Assembly (NCBI GenBank): GCA_947305245.1
Contig: CAMZDG010000032.1
Coordinates: 1 to 35,214, forward strand
From: an uncultured Lachnospiraceae bacterium
GTDB taxonomy: Bacteria > Bacillota > Clostridia > Lachnospirales > Lachnospiraceae
Reading direction: 5' to 3'
Length of the DNA: 35,214 nt
Shown here in pieces: positions 9,138 through 17,323 of the stretch. Both the position numbers and the translations under genes were made by a program. Within the stretch, counting starts at the first letter, position 1. Every line of letters starts with the position of its first letter. Below the pieces are notes generated by a model, which saw nothing but the letters and a program-made list of their open reading frames with translations, had not been told where the DNA came from and ran no database searches.

Positions 9138-11501
9138 ATGTTTTTAAGAATTCTGAAAAAGGACTTAATGAGAAATAAGACAATGAATCTGATATTGTTT
9201 TTGTTCACGGTGCTGGCGGCAGTCTTCGTCGCAAGCGGGCTGAACAATCTGATCTCCGTCCTGAACGGAACGGATTATTATCTGGATCAGGCCGGGGTCG
9301 GCGATTATATCATTATCGCGGTGACGGGAAAGGATGACAGCTCCATTCAAGGCGTGCTGGAAAACTCCACGAAGGTGAAGGATTACAAGGTGGATCAGCT
9401 GGTGTTCGGTAAGTCGGACGTGCTCCGCCATCAGGACGGGTCGGAGCTCGATAATGACAGGACGATCCTGCTGCAATCCATCGATCGGACGCAGATCAAG
9501 TATTTTAATTCTGACAATCAGGTGATCACGTCCGTGGAAAAAGGAAGAATCTATCTTCCGGCCAGATTCCTAAAGCAGCAGGGCATTCAGCCCGGCGATG
9601 CGGTGGAGATCCGTATCTTGGACTTCCGTGGCACCTTCATCGTGGAGGGCGCCATGAAGGATGCGCTCCTGGGCTCCAGCTTTATGGGAAATATCCGAGT
9701 GCTCCTCAACGAAGCGGATGCGGCGCGCATCTTCGAAACGGAAGGGCTCGAGGATTACATGGGAGTCATCGTCAACGTCACTTCAGACGCGCCCATGGAG
9801 TGTAAGGCGGAATTTTCCGGCATTGACAAGATCCTGTTCGATGACCTGCGAAGCACGATAAAGATCACCTACGTACTTGACCTGATCATTGCGTTCATCG
9901 TGATGATCCTGAGCATCTGCCTGATGATCGTGTCCTTCGTTTTGATCCGGTTTTCCATCACCTTTGCGATCTTAGAGGATTACCGCGAGATCGGCGTCAT
10001 GAAGGCCATCGGCGTCCGCGAGCGAAAGATCCGAAGCCTTTACCTGATCAAGTATATGGCCATCGGCCTTTGCGGATCCGCAGTCGGCTGTATCATCAGC
10101 TTCCCCTTCGGAAGACTTCTGATGAAGGATGTCACGGAGAATATGGTGCTTGGAAACACCTACGGAGATCTCATCAATCTTCTCGGATCCGCCCTGGTCT
10201 TCCTGACGATCCTTGGCTTCGCCTATCTCGCAACGGGAAGGCTCAAGCGGATGACCCCGACGGATGCCATTCGAAGCGGCGAGACGGGCGAGCGCTTCTC
10301 CAGAAAAGCCGGCATTCGGATCTCTGACAGCCACTTTGGAAACTGCGTCTATCTCGCAGTCAATGACGTCTTAAGTAATCCCAAGCGGTTTCTCAACATC
10401 GTGATCTCCTTCGCTCTCTGTACGCTCTTCGTGCTGATCACGACGAATACGACCGCAACCTTGGACAGCAACAGCTGCATTGATACCTTTGGAACCCGCG
10501 CGGACCTTTACATGACGGACGATTCCGATGCCATGACCTTCATGTACCGGGAGAACGGAAAAGAGCTGATGCAAGAGCGCCTCTCCAACATGGAAAAGGA
10601 GCTTTCTGACCTGGGCATGCCGGCGAAGGTTGGCATCGAGATCATTTATAAATATAAGATAACGCAGAACGGTACGGAGGTGCGCTATTCCTTCCAGCAA
10701 GGCTTGAACACCACGGCTTCGGAGTACGCCTATGAAGAAGGCAGCGCGCCGCAAAATAAGAATGAGATCGCGATCACGAAGAAGGTCGCAAAGGACATGG
10801 GGCTGAAGATCGGCGACATGGTGGAGATCGATTTCGGTGACGTGAAGGAAAAGTGCACGGTGACTGCAACCTTCCAGACCATGAACCTGGTCGGCTCCGT
10901 CATTATCCTGCATGAGGATGCGCCGACCTCCTTCCTCTACGCCTCCAGCTTTATGCAGTACAAGATGACCTTTACGGATAAGCCGGATGCGCAGACCATC
11001 GAGGCAAGAAAGGCACGCCTGAAGGACTATTATCACAATGACAGGGTCATGGATCAGCGGGAGTATTGCATTGATTGCATGCAATCCCTCGACACGGTAA
11101 AGCAGGTGGAGCGGCTCCTCCTTGCGATCACCATGATCGTGATCATCCTTGTGACCATCCTGATGGAGCGAAGCTTTATCTCTGACGAAAAGAAAGAGAT
11201 CGCGATCCTAAAGGCCGTGGGCTTCCGGGACGGCAGCGTGATCGCATGGCAGGTCATCCGCTTCGGGCTGATCGGCGCGATCTCCATGGGGATCGCCATG
11301 GTGCTGTCCATCCCGTTTACCAAGCTGACCATGACGCCGGTCTTCGGACTCATGGGAGCAAGCCGCATCGATTTCGTGTATCGCATCGGGAGCCTTTTCA
11401 CATATCCTGCCATGATCCTGGGAATGACGGTTCTGATCGCATTCCTGACCGCATTATATTCGGGCACCATCAAGGCGAGGGACACGGCTTCCATCGAGTA
11501 A
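9138..11501 (+). CDS. ABC transporter permease with two FtsX domains
   Basis: The ATG at 9138 is preceded by AAGGAG at a spacing of 6; a GTG at 9117 in the same frame lacks a site. The 787-residue protein has the 1+3+1+3 membrane layout of duplicated FtsX/MacB-type permeases. There is an N-terminal helix (about 12-35), a first extracytoplasmic domain, three helices (about 245-365) containing the typical YREIGVMKAIGVRE coupling segment, a fifth helix (about 417-435), a second large extracytoplasmic domain, and three C-terminal helices (about 660-780) with the second coupling segment KKEIAILKAVGFRD. It is followed by its ATPase gene. Such pairs export peptides, lipids or lipoproteins or give antimicrobial-peptide resistance; the substrate cannot be read here. 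Confidence 0.93.
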   Translation: MFLRILKKDLMRNKTMNLILFLFTVLAAVFVASGLNNLISVLNGTDYYLDQAGVGDYIIIAVTGKDDSSIQGVLENSTKVKDYKVDQLVFGKSDVLRHQDGSELDNDRTILLQSIDRTQIKYFNSDNQVITSVEKGRIYLPARFLKQQGIQPGDAVEIRILDFRGTFIVEGAMKDALLGSSFMGNIRVLLNEADAARIFETEGLEDYMGVIVNVTSDAPMECKAEFSGIDKILFDDLRSTIKITYVLDLIIAFIVMILSICLMIVSFVLIRFSITFAILEDYREIGVMKAIGVRERKIRSLYLIKYMAIGLCGSAVGCIISFPFGRLLMKDVTENMVLGNTYGDLINLLGSALVFLTILGFAYLATGRLKRMTPTDAIRSGETGERFSRKAGIRISDSHFGNCVYLAVNDVLSNPKRFLNIVISFALCTLFVLITTNTTATLDSNSCIDTFGTRADLYMTDDSDAMTFMYRENGKELMQERLSNMEKELSDLGMPAKVGIEIIYKYKITQNGTEVRYSFQQGLNTTASEYAYEEGSAPQNKNEIAITKKVAKDMGLKIGDMVEIDFGDVKEKCTVTATFQTMNLVGSVIILHEDAPTSFLYASSFMQYKMTFTDKPDAQTIEARKARLKDYYHNDRVMDQREYCIDCMQSLDTVKQVERLLLAITMIVIILVTILMERSFISDEKKEIAILKAVGFRDGSVIAWQVIRFGLIGAISMGIAMVLSIPFTKLTMTPVFGLMGASRIDFVYRIGSLFTYPAMILGMTVLIAFLTALYSGTIKARDTASIE

Positions 11502-11559
11502 ATATGGATGAATGTTAGCGCGAGAATATCAGTTGATTCACAGAAAAGGAGAAAATCAG

Positions 11560-12318
11560 ATGAGTAAGGTGTTAGAGGTAAAGGATCTTTGCAAGACCTA
11601 CGTGGTAGATAAGAGACAGGTGAACGTGCTGCGGAACGTGAACTTCACCGTGGATGAGGGCGAGATGGTTGCCATCATGGGGCCGTCCGCATCAGGAAAA
11701 TCCACGCTGCTTTACAGCGTGTCCGGCATGGACAACGCCACCAGCGGAACGGTGCTATTCGACGGCAAGGACATCACGAAAATGAAAAAGAATGAGCTTT
11801 CGGACGTGCGGCTAGATGAGATGGGATTCATTTTTCAGCAGATGTTCATGATGAAGAATCTGACGATCCTGGACAACGTGCTCCTTCCGGGCTTTCAGAG
11901 CAAGAAGCTGCAACGTTCGAAAAAGGAAGTGACGCAGTTCGGGGAAGAGCTGATGCGAAAGATGGGAATCATCGAGGCGGCAGACCACGACATCAACGAG
12001 GTTTCCGGCGGTCAGCTGCAGCGCGCCTGCATCTGCAGGAGCCTGATCAACAAGCCAAAGCTCCTGTTCGCGGATGAGCCCACCGGCGCATTAAACCGCG
12101 CTTCCTCCAACGAGGTGATGGCGGAGCTGACCCGCATCAATCAGGAGGGCACCACCATCATGATGGTGACCCACGACGCCAAGGTTGCGGCGAAGTGCTC
12201 CCGCGTGCTCTACATCGTGGACGGCAACATTAAGGGCGAGTTCTACAACGAAGAAGGCAAGCCGGAGAAGGACCGCGAACGCGCCCTGAATAACTGGCTT
12301 ATGGACCTTGGGTGGTAA
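11560..12318 (+). CDS. ABC transporter ATP-binding protein (MacB/LolD class)
   Basis: This 252-residue ATPase starts at the ATG at 11560 after AAAAGGAG; a longer reading from 11512 has no site. Walker A GPSASGKST is at residues 41-49. Further on are the Q-loop segment FIFQQMFMMKNLT, the signature VSGGQLQRA, Walker B LLFADEPTGAL and the switch histidine in MMVTHDAKVA. The ADEPTGAL form and the overall length fit the LolD/MacB/Bce family that pairs with FtsX permeases. It lies 58 bases after the permease gene, with no terminator between them, so both are probably on one mRNA. The convergent two-component genes (12385-14320) are a likely regulator, by analogy with Bce-type modules. Confidence 0.95.
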   Translation: MSKVLEVKDLCKTYVVDKRQVNVLRNVNFTVDEGEMVAIMGPSASGKSTLLYSVSGMDNATSGTVLFDGKDITKMKKNELSDVRLDEMGFIFQQMFMMKNLTILDNVLLPGFQSKKLQRSKKEVTQFGEELMRKMGIIEAADHDINEVSGGQLQRACICRSLINKPKLLFADEPTGALNRASSNEVMAELTRINQEGTTIMMVTHDAKVAAKCSRVLYIVDGNIKGEFYNEEGKPEKDRERALNNWLMDLGW

Positions 12319-12325
12319 GCATCAC

Positions 12326-12363
12326 GTGCTTGCCAAAAGGCACCTTATGCCTTGTGCAAGCAC
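12326..12363. repeat. Hairpin between convergent operons
   Basis: GTGCTTGC (12326-12333) pairs with GCAAGCAC (12356-12363), and inside it AAGGCA pairs with TGCCTT around a CCTTA loop. There is no T run on either strand, so it is not a classical terminator, but it lies between two convergent transcripts. The CACCTTATGCCTTG segment occurs twice (12341 and 12361) and a related CTTATGCCTTCCG lies at the very end of the kinase gene, so this is a small repeat cluster. Confidence 0.6.
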
Positions 12364-12384
12364 CTTATGCCTTGCGCATGTTGC

Positions 12385-13665
12385 TTATGCCTTCCGTATC
12401 ACAAGAGTGGCTTGGAATTTCCCGGCGGCGACGCTCACAAAGGCGTCGCCGTCCATTTTTCTCAGCAAGTTTTGAACGATATAAAGACCCAGCCCATTGC
12501 CTTCAATGTTTGCCGCATTGCTGCCGCGATAGAAGGAATCAAAGAGGCTGGTGAGCTCCTTCTCTTCCAAGGTGCAGCCCGTGTTCTCGACGGTGATGAG
12601 CTTGCAGTCCTCTTCCTCGGAAAGACGAATGGTGATCCGCTTTCCGTCGCCGTACTTGATGGCATTTTCCATCAGGTTTTGCAGTGCTTCCACGAGGCGA
12701 TCGCGGTCTCCCGAAAGCAGGCAGTCCGCCTCCTTTCCCATGGCGATTTCCACCGCTTTTCCGGCGTCATCCGGCGCTATTTCCTCCATGGTGAATTCCG
12801 TGTGCATACGGCCGAGCTTTTCCTGATAATATGCCTCGATGGGCTTTAGCACCTCCGAGAGATAGCACTCTCCCATCTCGACCCTAAGCTCCAGAAAATC
12901 ATTTCGCGAAAGCTGATAGATCTGGTCCACGTAGCCCTTGATCTCTTTGGTCTTTTCTGAAATACCTCGGAGCGCATCCTTCTTTTCTTCCTCGGTTTCA
13001 TAGATGTCCTCGGCAAGGGCTTTGGAATACAGTTCGATCGCGGACAGGGGCGTCTTGATGTCGTGGGACAGCGAAAGCAGCATGGTCTTTTTGTCCCTTT
13101 GATATTCCAACTCTCGCTTTCTGCTTCCCTCCAGCTTTTCGCGCAGCATGTCCATGCCCCAGAGGAACTTTCCAAAGAACCTGCTCTTCTCCTCGCGGAT
13201 CGGTCTCGTCAGATTCCCCTTGGCCAGCTCATAGGTCATGTCCGTCATGGCGCCGAAGGGCCGGATCACCGTTCGATAGAGATAGATGAGCAACGCGATG
13301 GTTAAGACAAAGATCAGGAAAAATCCCGCGTTGACATAGAGGAAGTCGCGATTCTCCCTCACGGGCTCATATTCTATGCGATAGAGCCTTCCGTCCACTT
13401 CCTCCACGACATAGTCATAGTTGGAGATCTGCTCGCTGTCAAAGACCTTCACGCCGCGAATGGTCTGAAATCGTGAGAGATCCACCTTCTCCGGCGCATC
13501 TCTCCACTCCTTATTCTCTTCCAGAAGTCTGACGACCCTCTCTGCTTCCACGCGGCCAAACCTTCCCTCCTCCTTCTTTCCCAGGAGTAAAAGCAGGTCA
13601 AAGAGCAGAAACAAAATGAGCTCCGCCAGGACAAATCCAATTGCAATTTTCATAAACTTATTCAA
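12385..13665 (-). CDS. Two-component sensor histidine kinase
   Basis: This 426-residue kinase has a first membrane helix at about 7-29, an extracytoplasmic domain of about 80 residues (30-107), a second helix (about 108-130), a HAMP-like linker, the phospho-acceptor region SLSHDIKTPLSAIE with His201, and a C-terminal ATPase domain with N-box LMENAIKYGDG and NGLGLYIV. The usual DxGxG box reads VENTGCTL, so the Asp is replaced; such variants occur in active kinases. Its start overlaps the regulator gene by 8 bases, which implies translational coupling. Its 3' end faces the ABC operon. It probably senses an envelope or antimicrobial signal; this is inferred from context. Confidence 0.94.
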   Translation of the reverse strand: MNKFMKIAIGFVLAELILFLLFDLLLLLGKKEEGRFGRVEAERVVRLLEENKEWRDAPEKVDLSRFQTIRGVKVFDSEQISNYDYVVEEVDGRLYRIEYEPVRENRDFLYVNAGFFLIFVLTIALLIYLYRTVIRPFGAMTDMTYELAKGNLTRPIREEKSRFFGKFLWGMDMLREKLEGSRKRELEYQRDKKTMLLSLSHDIKTPLSAIELYSKALAEDIYETEEEKKDALRGISEKTKEIKGYVDQIYQLSRNDFLELRVEMGECYLSEVLKPIEAYYQEKLGRMHTEFTMEEIAPDDAGKAVEIAMGKEADCLLSGDRDRLVEALQNLMENAIKYGDGKRITIRLSEEEDCKLITVENTGCTLEEKELTSLFDSFYRGSNAANIEGNGLGLYIVQNLLRKMDGDAFVSVAAGKFQATLVIRKA

Positions 13666-14320
13666 ATCGGTATCCCACTCCCCACACGGTGATCAAATGC
13701 TTTGGATGCTTCGGATCCTCTTCGATCTTCTCGCGAAGCCACTTTACGTGCACGGTCAAAGTCTGCGCCTCCGACTCACTGTCGCTCCCCCAGACCGCAT
13801 TGAAAAGATACTCTTTTTTCAGCGTCACGCCTTTATTCTCCATCAGGAGCTTTAGAAGCTCAAACTCTTTTCCGGTAAGGCTTTTCTTCTCTCCTCCGAC
13901 CACGAGCTCCTCCGCCGCGGCGTTGAGCGAAACATTCCCCTCCGTCAGGATCTCCTGCGCGAACTTCCGCTTGAAGATCCCGTTGATCTTCGCGAGCAGA
14001 ATGTCAATGTCATACGGCTTTTCCACGTAATCGTCCGCGCCAAGGTTCAGGCCCTTCAGCTTATCTTCCTTCTCCGTCTTCGCGCTGGCGATCAGGATGT
14101 GCGTCCCCAGGTCCCTTCGGATCCTGGAGCACACCGCGAACCCGTCCATGCCAGGCAGGCATATGTCAAGGATCACAAGCTTTGCGCCATACTTTTCATA
14201 AAGCTCCAGCGCCTTCTCTCCGCTTCCCGCCACCGACACGGCGTACCCGTTCTTCCGAAGAAACGCTGCCAGCAGGTCACCGATCTCTTTATTGTCTTCT
14301 ACGATCAAAATATCCAACAT
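13658..14320 (-). CDS. OmpR/PhoB-family response regulator
   Basis: This 220-residue protein has a receiver domain (about 1-118) with the acidic pair Glu8-Asp9, phospho-acceptor Asp52 in ILDICLPGMDG, a Ser in place of the usual Thr in LIASAKT, and the conserved Lys in VEKPYD. The C-terminal winged-helix domain (about 125-220) has the LTGKEFELLKLLMENKG and SEAQTLTVHVKWLREKIE segments of Trans_reg_C. It is the partner of the overlapping kinase gene. It starts only 3 bases after the stop of the kinase-nuclease fusion gene, so it belongs to the long upstream operon. A likely target is the convergent ABC operon promoter near 9041-9069 (inference). Confidence 0.95.
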   Translation of the reverse strand: MLDILIVEDNKEIGDLLAAFLRKNGYAVSVAGSGEKALELYEKYGAKLVILDICLPGMDGFAVCSRIRRDLGTHILIASAKTEKEDKLKGLNLGADDYVEKPYDIDILLAKINGIFKRKFAQEILTEGNVSLNAAAEELVVGGEKKSLTGKEFELLKLLMENKGVTLKKEYLFNAVWGSDSESEAQTLTVHVKWLREKIEEDPKHPKHLITVWGVGYRFE

Positions 14321-14323
14321 AAA

Positions 14324-15610
14324 TTATCTTCTCCTACGCCGTCTTCGTCTCGGGTGCACAAGGTTTTGGCTTGCCACCTTCCTCTTTTGCTCCCGCTGCT
14401 CGATGAGCCTTTGGCGCTCCTCGGGATCCGCCTCCTGCTCGATCCTCTTTTCCATCTCGCTCTTTCGATACTCCGCGAGCACCTCCTGCACCTTGGAGTA
14501 ATCGCGTTCAAAGAGCACCTCGCTGATCTGCCTCCGCAGCACGTCCTCCGGGATCTTTTCCGGCACGCGTTCTAAGATCTTATCGCTCACCTTCGCCTTA
14601 TTCAGCACCTTATATTTCGGCATGCCGTTCCACTCCTGGATCTGCGCGAGCTCCGGCCGCCAAAGGAGCTCTAACTTTCGCTTCCACTTCATCTTCGGGT
14701 TCGGCGAAGGGTGCCTTAAGATATAAAAATCAAACTGTCCGTCCACGATTTCCACGGTGATGATACCCCAGTAGGCCGGCACGTGCTCCGGCACGTGTTC
14801 CCCGTGACTGCTGCCCACGACAACAAGGTTATAATCGAAATAATGATCGTAGTCCCGCACCTGATCCGCGAGCCTTACGTAGGTGTCCGCATCGCTCTTG
14901 ATCTCAATGCCGTAAAGGGCATCCGGCACCACCATCACAATGTCCGCACGCGACCTCCCCATGGTCTTTTCCTCGATGATGCGCACCTTCCCGTAGGTCT
15001 CCTCCAGGAAGGAAAACAGGGGCTCGCGTATATCCTTGTCTTTCAGGATCTCCTTGCCTGGAGCCTTTTTCTTTCGGCTCTTTGCGGCCTTTTCTTCCTG
15101 CCTTTTTTCCTCCGCCTCCCGAAGCCTTTCATCCAGCTCCTTCACGATCTCCCGAAGGGCCTTTCCGTCGCATTCCACCGTCAGGTCCGCGTACCGCTCA
15201 TAAAGCGGCAGCCGCTCCTCATAGAGGTCCCTTAGGGTCTGCCCGTCCCGCAGTGTCACGCCGCGGGAATGCAGGTCGCCTACGCGCTCTGCGATTTCCT
15301 CGTAAGAGAGCTTTAAATACACGATGATCCCCATCCGGTGGAAATGCTGCATGGCCTTCGTTCCATACACCGCGCTTCCTCCGGTGGCGATCACGGTTTT
15401 CTTGCTTTTTATGGTCGCATTGACCTCGTCCTCGATCTGCCAGAAGCCTTCCGTTCCCTCTTCCTCGATCAGGTCCTGAAGGAGCTTCCCGTAATGCTCC
15501 TGGATCACCAGGTCGGAATCGATGAATCGATAGCCAAGGCGCTTTGCCAGCACGACGCCCACGGTGCTCTTCCCCGCACCGGGCATGCCGATCAGTATCA
15601 CGTTCTCCAT
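14324..15610 (-). CDS. Shikimate-kinase-like domain fused to a PD-(D/E)XK nuclease-like domain
   Basis: Residues 1-165 match the shikimate kinase fold: Walker A GMPGAGKST (8-16), the D31-S-D33 motif, a GGS (77-79) where the family has GGG, and the lid/Arg motif EERLPLYERYAD (131-142). The shikimate-binding Arg normally in a GE..FR..E motif is Trp57 here (GFWQIEDE), so the substrate may differ. A charged linker (about 166-195) follows. Residues 197-300 look like a sce7726-type restriction-fold domain: D223 in RADIVMV, E236-I-K238 in GIEIKSD, then Q250 and a following Tyr (RLADQVRDYDHYFDY). The C-terminus is helical and charged and ends in eight Arg. The gene ends 3 bases before the response regulator. 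Kinase-like and nuclease-like folds are well supported; activities and joint role are unknown. Confidence 0.88.
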   Translation of the reverse strand: MENVILIGMPGAGKSTVGVVLAKRLGYRFIDSDLVIQEHYGKLLQDLIEEEGTEGFWQIEDEVNATIKSKKTVIATGGSAVYGTKAMQHFHRMGIIVYLKLSYEEIAERVGDLHSRGVTLRDGQTLRDLYEERLPLYERYADLTVECDGKALREIVKELDERLREAEEKRQEEKAAKSRKKKAPGKEILKDKDIREPLFSFLEETYGKVRIIEEKTMGRSRADIVMVVPDALYGIEIKSDADTYVRLADQVRDYDHYFDYNLVVVGSSHGEHVPEHVPAYWGIITVEIVDGQFDFYILRHPSPNPKMKWKRKLELLWRPELAQIQEWNGMPKYKVLNKAKVSDKILERVPEKIPEDVLRRQISEVLFERDYSKVQEVLAEYRKSEMEKRIEQEADPEERQRLIEQREQKRKVASQNLVHPRRRRRRRR

Positions 15611-15643
15611 TGTCCTTCCCTCCCGCTTCCAACGCCCTTGCCG

Positions 15644-15883
15644 CTATGACGCAACGTAGATGAAGAGGGCTGCGAGGATCAGCAAAATGATCCAGATGAT
15701 CGCCCAGACCAGCGCCGCAATGTTGCCGCTCTTTTGGTCGATCTTGCGGAAATATGCCCATAAAGACTCATAGCTTCCAATGGTACCGCGATTTCGGTAA
15801 ATAATGGCCTCCACGACATAGGCCAGAAAGCCCGTCCCCACAAAGATCGCCAGTGCTATGATCACCATCTCTACTTTTCCCAT
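15644..15883 (-). CDS. Small two-helix membrane protein
   Basis: This 79-residue protein has one membrane segment at about residues 5-26 and one at about 54-77, joined by a polar loop with SYESLWAYFRKIDQKSGN. AAGGAG lies 9 bases before the ATG. It is 15 bases downstream of the MATE gene and 33 bases upstream of the kinase-nuclease fusion, in the same direction, so it is very probably co-transcribed. I do not recognise the family. Confidence 0.75.
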   Translation of the reverse strand: MGKVEMVIIALAIFVGTGFLAYVVEAIIYRNRGTIGSYESLWAYFRKIDQKSGNIAALVWAIIWIILLILAALFIYVAS

Positions 15884-15898
15884 CTTGCTTACTCCTTG

Positions 15899-17317
15899 TC
15901 ATTCTTGCTGATTCCAGCTTTTTTTCGACGCGCGGAATTCCTCCAGCGCCACCTTCCCCTCCGGCGTCACCGGTTTGATCCAGGTGCCGCGGAAAAGATG
16001 GATCTGCATTAATATATATCGGATCGGTTCGTCAGAATAACAACAGGCAAATACGACAAGCGTAGGCCAGTGCCAGATCATGCCTCCCGTCCAGACCAGT
16101 GGGATCAGCATCACCCACATGAACACGATCTCCAGGACCGTTCCGTAGACGGCGTCTCCGGCCGCCCGATAGGTATCATTCTGCGTCCAGTTCCCCATGC
16201 GGATGATCGCAGCCACCGCAAAGATACAGATCAGTCCGAACGCAATGTCAAAGCTTGCATCCCGCATTCCCATCAGGTGAAGAATGGGCGAATGCAGGGC
16301 GATCAAGGCAACGCCAAGCAACGCGATAAAGCCCTGGCAGAGATAGACCAGACGCCATGCACGCGCATAAGCAGTCCGAAGATTCCCCGCGCCGACCTCC
16401 TTGCCGACCAGGATCGAAGAGGCATTGGAAAAGCCTGCAAAGAAGCCGATGACCAGACCCTCCAGGGTACGGAACACCGCCAGCGCCGCAATGGCTTCCT
16501 CCGGCTGTCTGCCGAGCACCACGTTGATCATCATGTTGCCGACGCCGATCAGGATCTCGTTCATGAGGATCGGGAAACACTTCTTGAAATAGGCCGGGAT
16601 AATGCCCTCCGTCCAGGTGAAGTGCCTCTGCACCGCGAAGAGATACGGATGGCGATTGATCCTTGCCATGATGAGGATCACCAGCGCGCCGACGCCCTGC
16701 GCGATCACCGTGGCAAGGGCCGCGCCGCGAACGCCGAGGGCAGGAAAGCCAAGATGCCCGAAGATCAGCACCCAGTTCAGGCCGATATTCGTCGCCACCG
16801 CAGCGATGGAACCGTATAACGGGAGCTTTACCCGCTCCGTGCAGCGAAGCATGACTGCCATGGCCATGGAGAACACCATCAGCGGGTAGGCAAACCCTGC
16901 GATCCGAAGGTATTCCACGCCGATTTTCTGGATGGATTCTTTGTCCGTATAGAGGCGCATCACCTGCTCCGGAAAGACCGTGGCGAGCACGCAGAAAAGC
17001 CCGGCCACCGCCATCATACAGGTCAGCGTCAGTCCATAGGAACGGTTGATACCGTCCTCATCCTTCGCGCCCCAATATTGGGAGATAAACAGCATGCCGC
17101 CTCCCACAAAGCCCCAGTATCCACTGAACATCAACGAGGAAAACTGTGCGCAAAGGCCGACGGCACCGATCTCCGTCTGCCCCAGGGAGGCGATCATCAT
17201 GGTATCGATCATGGAACCGGTGGTCGTCAGAAGGTTTTGCAGTGCCACCGGGATGGCGATCACTGCAACCTTCGTCAGAAAGTCCCACCAGTCAAATTTT
17301 ACTTTACTTTGTGTCAT
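15899..17317 (-). CDS. MATE-family efflux transporter
   Basis: This 472-residue polytopic protein has about 12 membrane segments in two homologous halves, the usual MATE length. The N-terminal half has the characteristic IAIPVALQNLLTTTGSMIDT and LGQTEIGAVGLCAQ segments; the second half has FPILMNEILIGVGNMMINVV and the matching EAIAALAVFRTLEGL. These proteins export cationic drugs or metabolites using Na+ or H+ gradients; the substrate is not predictable. AAAGGA precedes the ATG, and the start lies 6 bases after the stop of the upstream 483-residue gene, so the two are translationally linked. Confidence 0.95.
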   Translation of the reverse strand: MTQSKVKFDWWDFLTKVAVIAIPVALQNLLTTTGSMIDTMMIASLGQTEIGAVGLCAQFSSLMFSGYWGFVGGGMLFISQYWGAKDEDGINRSYGLTLTCMMAVAGLFCVLATVFPEQVMRLYTDKESIQKIGVEYLRIAGFAYPLMVFSMAMAVMLRCTERVKLPLYGSIAAVATNIGLNWVLIFGHLGFPALGVRGAALATVIAQGVGALVILIMARINRHPYLFAVQRHFTWTEGIIPAYFKKCFPILMNEILIGVGNMMINVVLGRQPEEAIAALAVFRTLEGLVIGFFAGFSNASSILVGKEVGAGNLRTAYARAWRLVYLCQGFIALLGVALIALHSPILHLMGMRDASFDIAFGLICIFAVAAIIRMGNWTQNDTYRAAGDAVYGTVLEIVFMWVMLIPLVWTGGMIWHWPTLVVFACCYSDEPIRYILMQIHLFRGTWIKPVTPEGKVALEEFRASKKSWNQQE

Positions 17318-17323
17318 TTTGTC

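Noticed and set aside
10371..11084. Minus-strand open frame of 237 codons
   Set aside because: It is antisense to the permease gene, with no ribosome site and a His/Leu/Arg-rich product typical of a shadow frame.
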